Source: Paenibacillus silagei (GTDB lineage Bacteria; Bacillota; Bacilli; Paenibacillales; Paenibacillaceae). Taken from it: a DNA stretch of 64,000 bases. The notes beneath the pieces were generated by a model. The model had not been told where the DNA came from. It ran no database searches and saw only the letters and a list, made by a program, of their open reading frames with translations. The stretch is taken from NCBI RefSeq assembly GCF_017874735.1, contig NZ_JAGGLV010000033.1:1-64000 (forward strand), written 5' to 3'. The position numbers were made by a program, and so were the translations under genes. Of this stretch, positions 1 to 8,500 are shown piece by piece (within the stretch, counting starts at the first letter, position 1; every line of letters begins with the position of its first letter).

Positions 1-203
1 TCCAGCCTCATTTAGAATGGATGCGACGGATGCCACCCACTTATTTTCATTCCTGGGGGTGACAAGGCCTCTGTCTTGTCATGCCTGTTTTTCGACCATA
101 TCCGGCCCAGAATATAGTCATCCTGCCGATGCTCCAAGACACTTACCCCCAACTTTATGCACAACTTATCCACATCGGACGCAAATCATAATTTTCCAAT
201 CCA

Positions 204-249
204 CAAAAAAAAGAACATCCCCGCGGCACCACACCGCAGCAACGTTCTT
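204..249 (-). terminator. Terminator after the TVP38-like gene
   Basis: On the minus strand an interrupted stem (AAGAAC with GTTCTT, GCGG with CCGC) is followed by a run of T directly after the stop codon at 250. The internal loop is mismatched, so folding is moderate. The DNA from 1 to 203 shows no gene. Confidence 0.6.
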
Positions 250-864
250 CTAATGCCCCGCCCGCTTGCGCTTATCCTCCTGAAGATGCCCCCAATGCAG
301 CCGGACAAAGATAGCAAGCAGAATCAGCATAAATACGCCATACCACAACAGAAAACCGTTCCAGTCCTCACGCGGGACAATGAGCGAGGAGCTGAGCGTA
401 CCGAACAGCCAGATAAAAGACAGATTGCCGAGCACCGTCCCCCAGACAAAAGCCGCCGGCTTCATCGGAGACACGGCTGACATCAGGTTGATGATATTGC
501 TGGGCACAATCGGAATCGTACGCAGCAGCACCAGCGTCCAGATGCCGTAACGGTCCAGAGAGGTCTGCCATTTCTCATACTTCTTGAGCTTGTAGCCCCA
601 TTTACGGTCGAACCAGTCGAAGAGATAACGCCGGAAGAGAAAATAGACGACTACCGCGCCCAGGTTGCAGGCCAGCCAGCTGACAGCCATCCCGCCGATC
701 ACTTCGAATACAGAGACATGCAGCACAATCAGAATCGCCAGGGGGAAAAATCCGAACAAGCTTTGCAGCACGGCGAGCGGAAAGGTAGCAAAAACAATAT
801 ACGGGCCGCTAAGTCCCAGACTTTGCAGCAGCCAGTCAATCCAGGCATTGATGATCTCGGTCAT
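250..864 (-). CDS. TVP38/TMEM64 (DedA-like, VTT domain) membrane protein
   Basis: About 204 residues, hydrophobic almost throughout, with several membrane segments. The central stretch RTIPIVPSNIINLMSAVS matches the conserved VTT/SNARE-associated core of the TVP38/TMEM64 family, in which a proline-rich re-entrant loop follows an arginine. Proteins of this superfamily act in the cytoplasmic membrane and some are linked to lipid scrambling or flippase activity; the substrate here is not visible. I chose the ATG at 864 because GGAAGGAGAGC lies just upstream, whereas an in-frame extension to 1032 runs through the terminator at 928-949. The gene stands alone. Confidence 0.78.
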   Translation of the reverse strand: MTEIINAWIDWLLQSLGLSGPYIVFATFPLAVLQSLFGFFPLAILIVLHVSVFEVIGGMAVSWLACNLGAVVVYFLFRRYLFDWFDRKWGYKLKKYEKWQTSLDRYGIWTLVLLRTIPIVPSNIINLMSAVSPMKPAAFVWGTVLGNLSFIWLFGTLSSSLIVPREDWNGFLLWYGVFMLILLAIFVRLHWGHLQEDKRKRAGH

Positions 865-925
865 AGAGCGCTCTCCTTCCCTGACTCTTAGCAGCATGTA
901 AAGGAACCGCTCATTAATGTTGAAG

Positions 926-951
926 AAAAACACCCCTTGCGGGGTGTTTAT
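926..951 (-). terminator. Terminator of the opuA operon
   Basis: Perfect stem AAACACCCC/GGGGTGTTT with a four-base loop, followed on the minus strand by TTTTTC. It lies about 120 bp after the opuAC stop and before the next minus-strand gene. Confidence 0.85.
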
Positions 952-1072
952 TGAACATTTAACTATAGATTCTGCGACATTATCGTACAAGTTACAGAAT
1001 TGTTGCTTATTTTCTCCCATCATAGCACACATCGGTCATCGCCGCCAGATCACTGAACCCTACAGAGTTCAC

Positions 1073-1966
1073 TTAAGCAGAGATACCAGCCGTCCACTCA
1101 TTAACCTTGGCTTCATTACTCTCTACCCATTCCTTGGCCGCTTCTTCAGGCGATTGTCCGCCCTGAATCTTGACCATAACCTGCTCCATATCCTCTGCGG
1201 TCCATTTGAATTGGCTCAGGAACTTGTGTACATCAGGCATATCTTCCTTCAGGCCTTTGCGGACCATCGTATGAATCTGCTCGGCACCGCCGTAGACATT
1301 CTTCGGATCGTCCAGGTACTTAAGGTCCATGTTGGCGAACATCCAGTGCGGAGTCCAGCCAGTGACTACAATCGGTTCATTCTTGTCAAAAGCCTTCTGC
1401 AGCTCCTGCGCCATTGCCGCCGACGAGCTCTCCAGCAGCGTATAATCGCTCAAGCCGTAGGCTTCGAGCGCTTTTTCCGTGGCCGTCATAATTCCGGCCC
1501 CCGGCTCAATTCCGATAATCCGCTTATCGAGCGTTGCCGCTACTTCTGCATTATTCAGATCTTCAATGGAGTTGATCTCCATATAGGCGGGAACGGCAAG
1601 CCCGGTCTTCGTTCCATCCAGATTCACACCGGCATCCTCAATGTCCTTGCCGTATTTCTCCAGATAAGAGGCATGCGTGCTTGGCAGCCAGGCGGCTACC
1701 ATGGCATCTGCGCTTCCGTCAGCAATCCCTGCCCACATCGGTCCGGCATCGACCTGCAGCATCTCCACCTTCACGCCGAGCTTCGTTTCCAGCACTTCCT
1801 TGACTACGTTAGTACTGGCGATCTCGGAATCCCAGGCCACATAAGCCAGCTTCACCGTACTGTTATTATTGGACGAACAACCTGCTACCAGAATTACTGC
1901 CATCAGCAGCATGAGCATCATTAGCGGTTTGCGCTTTATCGATTGGATTCTTTTCATATTAATCAT
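1073..1966 (-). CDS. opuAC: Glycine betaine ABC transporter substrate-binding lipoprotein
   Basis: 297 residues. A lysine-rich N terminus, a hydrophobic stretch and a lipobox (ILVAGC) indicate a lipid-anchored extracytoplasmic protein. The mature part matches the OpuAC family of quaternary-ammonium-binding proteins; the aromatic and WLPSTH-type segments (MVAAWLPSTH, GWTPHWMF) fit the aromatic cage that binds the trimethylammonium head group. Length is close to Bacillus subtilis OpuAC. It is the last gene of a three-gene operon, 6 bp after the permease. The start could also be the ATG nine bases inside (1957), which has a longer spacing from AGGAG. Confidence 0.9.
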   Translation of the reverse strand: MINMKRIQSIKRKPLMMLMLLMAVILVAGCSSNNNSTVKLAYVAWDSEIASTNVVKEVLETKLGVKVEMLQVDAGPMWAGIADGSADAMVAAWLPSTHASYLEKYGKDIEDAGVNLDGTKTGLAVPAYMEINSIEDLNNAEVAATLDKRIIGIEPGAGIMTATEKALEAYGLSDYTLLESSSAAMAQELQKAFDKNEPIVVTGWTPHWMFANMDLKYLDDPKNVYGGAEQIHTMVRKGLKEDMPDVHKFLSQFKWTAEDMEQVMVKIQGGQSPEEAAKEWVESNEAKVNEWTAGISA

Positions 1967-1972
1967 ACACTC

Positions 1973-2809
1973 CTATTCTTGTGGTTTGGATTTGAAGAGC
2001 TTCTGGGTCAGACGATCCAGCAGAATGGCAATAATAACAATCGCAATCCCCGCCTCGAAGCCCGCACCCGTCTTCGCCTGTGATACTGCACGGTATACAT
2101 AGGCACCTACACCCTGGGCACCGATCATGGACGAGATGACGACCATAGACAGCGAGAGCATAATCGTCTGGTTAATCCCGGCCATAATGGTCGGGAGCGC
2201 GATCGGCAATTGCAGCTTGAACAGCTTTTGCCCTGCGGTTGAACCGAAGGCATCCGCCGCTTCCACCAGCTCCGGTGAGACCTGGCGAATCCCCAGGTTC
2301 GTTAACCGGATCGTTGGCGGAATAGCAAATATAATAGAAGCAATGACGCCGGGAACAACACCCAGCGAGAAGAACGACACGGCTGGAAGCAGATATACGA
2401 ACGCCGGCATCGTCTGCATGAAGTCTAAGATAGGGGTGGCAATATTCTGGAAAGTCCGGCTCTGTGCACACAGCACTCCGAGCGGAACCCCGATCACTAC
2501 AGCCAGCAGAGAGGCTGTCAGTACCAGGGCCAGCGACTGCATCGACGGTCCCCACAATCCAAGATTGTCAATCAGGAGCAGTCCGACCACCGCAAACAGC
2601 GCCATCCGCCATTTGCCGATCCAGTAGGCCAGAGCTGCGATCAGAAGGGTCAGCACAATTGCGGGCAGGAAATTCAGCGCCGCATCAATCCCGCTCACCA
2701 TTCCGCCAATCACAGCATGAATGATATCAAATATAGGGCCGAAGTAGGTCGTGAGCCAATTTTCAATCCATTCTACGCCCTTTCCGAGCGGTATTTTAGG
2801 TAAATTCAT
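1973..2809 (-). CDS. opuAB: Glycine betaine ABC transporter permease
   Basis: 278 residues with about seven to eight hydrophobic helices and the permease EAA-type loop (ELVEAADAFGSTAGQKLFKL), the contact site for the ATPase. Size and sequence type match OpuAB/ProW permeases that form the channel for glycine betaine or proline betaine. Its start overlaps the end of the ATPase gene by 4 bp (ATGA), which implies translational coupling. The order ATPase-permease-binding protein is the same as in the Bacillus opuA operon. Confidence 0.92.
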   Translation of the reverse strand: MNLPKIPLGKGVEWIENWLTTYFGPIFDIIHAVIGGMVSGIDAALNFLPAIVLTLLIAALAYWIGKWRMALFAVVGLLLIDNLGLWGPSMQSLALVLTASLLAVVIGVPLGVLCAQSRTFQNIATPILDFMQTMPAFVYLLPAVSFFSLGVVPGVIASIIFAIPPTIRLTNLGIRQVSPELVEAADAFGSTAGQKLFKLQLPIALPTIMAGINQTIMLSLSMVVISSMIGAQGVGAYVYRAVSQAKTGAGFEAGIAIVIIAILLDRLTQKLFKSKPQE

Positions 2810-4005
2810 GAACCAATTCCTCCTTCAGGAACCGCGTTACCGGCCAGGGCAGACAACACGGCCCCTTTGATAACAATGCCCTTCAGCTTCTCGCCTTCCC
2901 CCACTACAGCAACGGGCAGATGCGTCTCCGACATCAGCTCGAACAGATCATTCAGCAGGGTATCCGGCTGAACCCGGGGAATGTCGCGCAGCATCACATC
3001 CAGAATACTGCGGTTCTCCTTCAAGGCCTGTGAGGCATTATCCGCTGTCAGCAGACCTTGCAGCCGCATCTCATTATCTGCGACATACAGGCTGGAGACC
3101 CCGCTGTCCCGCATGAGCTGCAGGGCTACCCGGGGACCGCGTTCCGGGCGGATCATCTCCGGCTGGCGCATCACATGGGAAGCGGTCAATACTTTGGACA
3201 GATCCACATCCTCCACGAAGCGTTCCACATATTTGTTCGCAGGCTGAATCAGAATTTCTTCCGGCGATCCGATCTGGACAATGACCCCGTCCTTCATCAG
3301 GGCAATACGGTCCCCGATCCGCAGCGCTTCATCCAGATCGTGCGTGATGAAGACAATCGTCTTCTTCACTCTGGATTGCAGCTCCAGCAATTCCTGCTGC
3401 ATATCCTTGCGGATCAGCGGATCAAGCGCACTGAAGGCTTCATCCATCAGCAGAATGTCAGGATCATTGGCCAGACCGCGCGCCAGGCCGACACGCTGCT
3501 GCATGCCTCCGCTGAGCTGATCCGGGCGGTGGTTCTCCCAGCCCTTCAGCCCCACAAGCTCAAGAGCCTCCATGGCCAGCCGGGTTCGTTTGCTTTTCTC
3601 CACGCCCTGGACTTCCAGTCCGTATTCTGCGTTAGCCAGCACACTGCGGTGCGGGAACAGCGCGAACTTTTGAAAGACCATGCCGATATTCTTCCGCCGG
3701 AATTCCCGAAGCTGCTCCGGATTCATCTTGACAACATCCTTACCCTTGAACAGCACCTGTCCTCCGGTAGGCTCAATCAGCCGGTTCAACAGACGGACGA
3801 GCGTGGATTTACCACTGCCCGACAATCCCATAATGACAAATATTTCTCCCTCTTCAATGCTGAATTCGGCTTTATTCACACCGACCGTCAGCTTGGCTTC
3901 CCGGGCGATCTTTTCTTTGGACCAGCCTTGTTCTAATAATGGAAGCGCCCGTGCTGCATCATGACCGAATACTTTGGTTAACTGTTTCACCTCTATAATT
4001 GCCAT
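2806..4005 (-). CDS. opuAA: Glycine betaine ABC transporter ATP-binding subunit with CBS domains
   Basis: 399 residues. The nucleotide-binding domain occupies about the first 270 residues: Walker A GLSGSGKST, signature LSGGMQQRVGLARG, Walker B ILLMDEAFSALD and switch histidine in FITHDLDEA. The C-terminal 120 residues form a tandem CBS pair, which in OpuA-type importers senses ionic strength or, in some species, c-di-AMP. A strong AGGAGGTC site precedes the ATG. First gene of the opuA operon; a regulator of the GbsR family is divergent from it. The two CBS domains suggest gating by osmotic state; the ligand cannot be read from sequence. Confidence 0.93.
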   Translation of the reverse strand: MAIIEVKQLTKVFGHDAARALPLLEQGWSKEKIAREAKLTVGVNKAEFSIEEGEIFVIMGLSGSGKSTLVRLLNRLIEPTGGQVLFKGKDVVKMNPEQLREFRRKNIGMVFQKFALFPHRSVLANAEYGLEVQGVEKSKRTRLAMEALELVGLKGWENHRPDQLSGGMQQRVGLARGLANDPDILLMDEAFSALDPLIRKDMQQELLELQSRVKKTIVFITHDLDEALRIGDRIALMKDGVIVQIGSPEEILIQPANKYVERFVEDVDLSKVLTASHVMRQPEMIRPERGPRVALQLMRDSGVSSLYVADNEMRLQGLLTADNASQALKENRSILDVMLRDIPRVQPDTLLNDLFELMSETHLPVAVVGEGEKLKGIVIKGAVLSALAGNAVPEGGIGS

Positions 4006-4122
4006 GTTGACCTCCTTCTCTCCTTTTACTTTCGGGTTAACGCTACTGACCTAGTGTAACGGACTTACGAAAAAATACGCAAAGCTCATATTCGCTAAGA
4101 ATTGAGTGTACAGTTTTAACTT

Positions 4123-4137
4123 TACGTACTTTACGTA
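4123..4137. promoter_or_regulatory. Candidate GbsR-type operator between opuAA and its regulator
   Basis: Two TACGTA palindromes, also readable as the direct repeat TTTACGTA with a 9 bp period, lie in the 255 bp divergent region. The block TACGTACTTTACGTA is nearly symmetric and stands out from its surroundings. It would suit a dimeric winged-helix repressor that controls both directions. Assignment to the neighbouring regulator is inference. Confidence 0.4.
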
Positions 4138-4260
4138 TAGAATACTCTGTTTAACGCCGGATTCCGTTCCGGATGAATTCTTTACTTCTTGCCGGGGATT
4201 TGATTACAATACACTAGGAGAGACATGCAGAATGTCAGCCTATTCCTCAGGAGGGACATC

Positions 4261-4815
4261 ATGAACGATTTAGAGGGGCTTTTGCCCGAGCAAATAGAAA
4301 AAATCAGCAAAGCCCGTGAACGGGTCATCGACTCTATCGGCAAAAATATGGATTTATACGGCATCACCCTGTCCATCGGGCATTTATACGGTTACATGTA
4401 CTTTAATGAGGGCCCGGTTACACTGGATGAGTTAAGCAGCACCATGGGCATGAGTAAGACCTCCATGAGTACTGGAGTACGTACACTGCTTGATTTGAAG
4501 ATGATCGATAAAGTCTGGGGCAAGGGCACCCGCAAGGATCTGTTCGAGGTGGTTCCCGACTGGCATCAGAACTTCAGCGATTACTTCTCTATTAAATGGA
4601 GAAAAGCAGTTGAAGGGAATATGACCGCCCTTAACAAATCACTCGCCGAAATCCGGCAAATGAAAATCGATTACGCGGACGAGCCCGACCTATCGCGCCT
4701 GCTCCACACCGACGAGCTCAAGATTGAAGAAGCCATTAAATATTACCGCTGGCTGCTGAAGCTGATCGAAGCGCTGGAGACCGGCAAGATTTTTGAATTA
4801 ATCCCTAAAGAATAA
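4261..4815 (+). CDS. GbsR/MarR-family transcriptional regulator of betaine uptake
   Basis: 184 residues. An N-terminal winged helix (YGYMYFNEGPVTLDELSS, then GMSKTSMSTGVRTL as recognition helix) followed by a helical dimerisation region is typical of GbsR, OpcR and YvaV proteins. In Bacillus these repress choline or glycine betaine import or synthesis and sense the substrate. The ATG at 4261 has a clear AGGAGGGA site; a longer form from 4225 lacks one. It is divergent from opuA, so it probably controls that operon. Whether it corresponds to GbsR or OpcR cannot be decided. Confidence 0.85.
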   Translation: MNDLEGLLPEQIEKISKARERVIDSIGKNMDLYGITLSIGHLYGYMYFNEGPVTLDELSSTMGMSKTSMSTGVRTLLDLKMIDKVWGKGTRKDLFEVVPDWHQNFSDYFSIKWRKAVEGNMTALNKSLAEIRQMKIDYADEPDLSRLLHTDELKIEEAIKYYRWLLKLIEALETGKIFELIPKE

Positions 4816-5127
4816 TATCAGCTATTGGCGTTCAAACTATTCTGCTCATGCTGAAAAGGCTGTCCCAAAAGGGGATGTTCCATAAGCCATGAAATGGCAG
4901 GGACACCCCTTGTTTTGGAGTTGGATGGACGTTTGCGCTCGGTGAGGACGCTCCGCGAACGAAACGTTGTTACAATCGCTGTGCTCGTAAGAATTTTTTT
5001 CATTCCCCTATTCGGTGAAAATCCGGAGACCAAGGCGACCGCTATCGCTTCTCCGCGGGTCGTTTCGTCCTCTCCACTGTTTAAGCAGGAAATGGAACTA
5101 CCAAAGACTTCAAGGGAACCTAGCCTC
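4816..5127. other. Non-coding spacer after the regulator gene
   Basis: No credible gene. An imperfect hairpin near 4873-4916 (AGGGGATGTTCC against GGGACACCCCT) may end the regulator transcript. The rest, including the segment around 4920-5090, has open frames on both strands but no ribosome site and no recognisable protein. Confidence 0.5.
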
Positions 5128-5385
5128 GCATACATTTGAGCCATCGCCTACGTTTGAGCACAATGTATGCTGTTTTCCGCACACATTCGGGCCATCGCCT
5201 GCGTTTGAGCACAATGTATGTTGTTTTCCGCATACATTCGGGCCATATGCCTGCGTGCGAGCACAATGTATGCTGTTTTCCGTATACATTCGGGCCATAT
5301 GCCTGCGTGCGAGCACAATGTATGTTGTTTTCCGCATACATTTGGGCCATGCGCCTGCGTTTGAGCACAATGTATGCTGTTTTTC
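5128..5385. repeat. Tandem array of five 51-52 bp hairpin-forming units
   Basis: Units begin at 5128, 5179, 5230, 5282 and 5334. Each starts with GCATACATT or a close variant, contains GGGCCAT..GCCTGCGT and then AGCACAATGTATGC, and ends TGTTTTCC. Within every unit the first nine bases pair with AATGTATGC about 30 bp later, so each unit can form its own hairpin. Short open frames that run through the array on both strands merely translate the repeat. It is not a CRISPR array, because there are no unique spacers. Confidence 0.9.
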
Positions 5386-5445
5386 ACTTTCATTTGATCC
5401 CATATGATGATTTATCAGGGAAACTATAGTTTCCATACAAGTATC

Positions 5446-5487
5446 AAAACGGCCGCGACCCTTGAATTCAAGGATTGCGGCCGTTTT
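5446..5487. terminator. Strong bidirectional terminator after the GH16 gene
   Basis: Arms AAAACGGCCGC and GCGGCCGTTTT flank an inner palindrome CCTTGAATTCAAGG. It lies 64 bp beyond the GH16 stop and ends in T runs on both strands. Confidence 0.88.
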
Positions 5488-5550
5488 CGCATGCTGATGT
5501 GCTGTCTTTCGGCATTATTACGCCAGCAAATCACACCATCTTTCGTTAGC

Positions 5551-8500
5551 TTACGGGTTCTCGATCAGACTGACATCATCGATGTAGATATGATTGCCTG
5601 CTTCGATAGCGGCATTCGTCTCTGCGCTGTTTCCGGGATTCAGCCCCAGCAGAAAGACCAGATGAACCCCTGCATCCGTTCCGCCATTCATGGTGAAGGT
5701 GTAGCTGAAGCGCTGCATTTCGCCAGTTAATGAAGCGGCGGTTGTCTGCAAATATTTCGTATAATCTCCTCCGAAATGCTCGACTGCTACTTCAATCTGC
5801 CGGTTGATATCCGAACGGGCGCTGAAGGCCAAGGTATAGCTTTTACCCTGAGTCAGCTTCAAATCCCTGTAGTCTACCTGAGCGGCGTAGTTGGCAGAGC
5901 CCGTGAAGCCCAGCGACACCTCAAGCTCCCCATTCTGGACTGTGGCATTTCCGGTGCTCTCGAAGTACTGGGTCCAGCCTTTAAGGGCCGGCTGCGTATC
6001 GAATGTGCCGTTATCCAGTGTGCCGCTGGCAGGCTCGGTGTCCGGTCCGTCTGTTACCTTTCTAAGAACTATATCATCCAAAGAAATCGTATGCGCCGTA
6101 TGGTTTGCCGTTTTATCTTCACCCAGCGTGGCGCCGATCAGATAGTTCAGCTTCAGCGGATTGGCGTTCGTCACACTGAACTGAGTGCTGTAAGTCGCCC
6201 ATGTGGCTGTAATGTCGAACTTCGCCTGAGCCGCCTGGGCAGAGGTTCCGCTATATTCCACGATAATCTGCCGGGGAACGGTAGATTTCGCTCTGAAGCT
6301 TAGCTCATAGGTTGCGCCAGCTTCCAGCGGGATTTTCTCCTGATAGAGCTGGGTGTGCCAGGCTTGTGACCCGGCCGCCGTGATCAGCACCTCCGCTGCT
6401 CCGTTCACCACTTGGAAGGACGAGACTCCACCTTCACCGGACCAGGTGGACCAGCCCGAGCTGCCGCCAGTGAATGATCCGTTGACGACCAGATTGTTAT
6501 CATTCGCCAGTATAGTCTGAACCACACTAGCATTGACGTACCCTTCGGCTTCCACGATAATGTTATAGCTTCCCTCTGCCGGGAATGCGGCAGGCTGAAT
6601 TGTGATTGCTCCCGGTCCTACATCGTACAGCTCCGCCGCAAGCGTGACGCCGTTCACTTTAAGAGACTTAATGCTGCCGGACCATTCTGCTTTCGGGATG
6701 AAGGTAAGCTCAATCGGCTGTGATACCCGGTTGGCTGTGGAATCTGCAAGCAGCTCCTGCGGCTTGGCCGGGGCGTCCTTGATCTCGAATCGCACATTGT
6801 CGATGATGATATCATGACTTTGCGGAACGCTCACACCCCCTACCTTGCCAAGCAGGAATTTCAGCGAGAGCATATCATTCGCCCCCTGCCGGAATTCGAA
6901 CCGGTAATGCTTCATCTCTGGTGTCAGCTCCACCGTCTTATCGATGGAAGGGGAATAGCTCGCATTCTCTGCCTTCACATTCATCTGCCGGGCCACGCTG
7001 GCACTGGCATCGAATTCAACCACATAATCGAGGCCCGCCGCTGCCTTGAGGTTATTCTGGAAAAGCATCACCGAATACGCCTGATTGCCGGTATTAGTAA
7101 TGCTGAATTTGGCTGCTCCATCCACCGCAGCGGCATTGCTCTGGCCGCCGTCTTCTGTCAGCAGCCGCTCCCAGCTCGTAAGCCCGAAGCTGAAATCACC
7201 GTTCAAAAGCGGGTAATAGGTCAGATCAGGATCATAATAGGAGCTGGTGCGTACCAGCACGAATTGATCCAGAAGGACCGTTCCTGCTGTCCCGTCAAGC
7301 AGCAGTACGAATCGTCCAAGATGATCCGTGGCCCCCGCGAGATTCTTGAACAGCGCTTCAACCTGCTGATGTCCTGCATTCAGCTGAACCGGCTCCGAAG
7401 CATAGACTACGCCGTCATTGCCTTGCAGTTCGACTACAGCTGTCCTTGCGGAGAAGCTATCGGCCTCGAAGGTCAGCTTATAATCCTGGCCTTGCACCAG
7501 GAAGATTCCCTTCTGTTGCAGCGTAACCTCGCTGCCGCCGGTGTCTGCGTCTGTAATGTCCAGCTTCAGGCGGCCGTCAGCCTCAACCTGCGGAGTAACC
7601 TCCGCACCTCCTGAAGCAGCAATATGCCAATAGCTCATCCGGTCCGGTTCTCCCAGATCAAAGCTGCCGTTGTAGAGGTGGTTGCCGTTGCCGAGCGGCG
7701 CCTTGGCGCTGTCATGATCGAAGGGAATGCTATCGATCTCTTCAAGCCGTGCATTGCCAAGCCATACCGGGGAAGCATTGGTCCCCAGATTGAACTCGAT
7801 CCGCGCGGCATTGTCCGAGCTCTCCTTCATCTGGAACATCGTCTCGTAATGCTGAAGCTGCGGGGTCAGCGCTGCCTTGAACGCTGGAGAATAAGACGGG
7901 AAGCCAAGCGGTGCGCCGCCTGTCAGCCGGGCGGTCAGCTCGCGGGCCGTATCCGTTCTGGCATCGAAGCTTAGCTTGTAGAATCTGCCCTTTGCCAGCG
8001 ACACAATCGCCTGCGGCTGGATCGAATAAGAGTTGCCGCCCGGCTTCAAGATGTTTACCTTGAGCAGATTCACGCCGTCTGCCTGCTCCAGAGATAGAGC
8101 CGCATCTGCGCCTTCATCTTTGTAGAGTACCCAGTGGGCTGTATTCGGGATGCCCATCCCGGGATCTCCTTCTACCTGCTCCGTGAACCCGCTGTTATAA
8201 ATGAAGTTCCCGTCTGCCAGCGGCGGCTTCGCTCCCTCCAGATAAGGTTCCTTCGCCAGCTCCACCGGTACCGGCTGCCGGTATTCGCGTCCAGTCAGCT
8301 CATAGATTCTGACATAGTCAATTTCCATGGAACTCGGAAATACGGTCTCATCCGTAGGGTTACCGTCAAAGTTGCCGCCGACTGCCAGATTCATCAGCAG
8401 GTGGAACTTCTGGTTGAACGGTGCCGGATACGCGTTGATAGCCGGCTGTCCGCTGCTCTTGCTGTACCAGTCATTCTTGGTCGAGAACAGCACCCCGTCC

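Noticed and set aside
2127..2627. Antisense frame of 166 residues in opuAB and similar long frames in other genes
   Set aside because: They are shadows of strongly supported genes on the other strand without ribosome sites.
4818..5144. 108-residue minus-strand frame in the spacer before the array
   Set aside because: No ribosome site, low-complexity composition, ends in the repeat array, and no recognisable domain.
5128..5385. CRISPR-like array
   Set aside because: The units are contiguous and have no unique spacers; no cas genes are present.
5110..5436. Several open frames of 80-130 residues across the tandem array, rich in CARTQAYGPN or HNVCCFP type repeats
   Set aside because: They only translate the 51-52 bp repeat units in several frames, lack ribosome sites and differ in frame between units.
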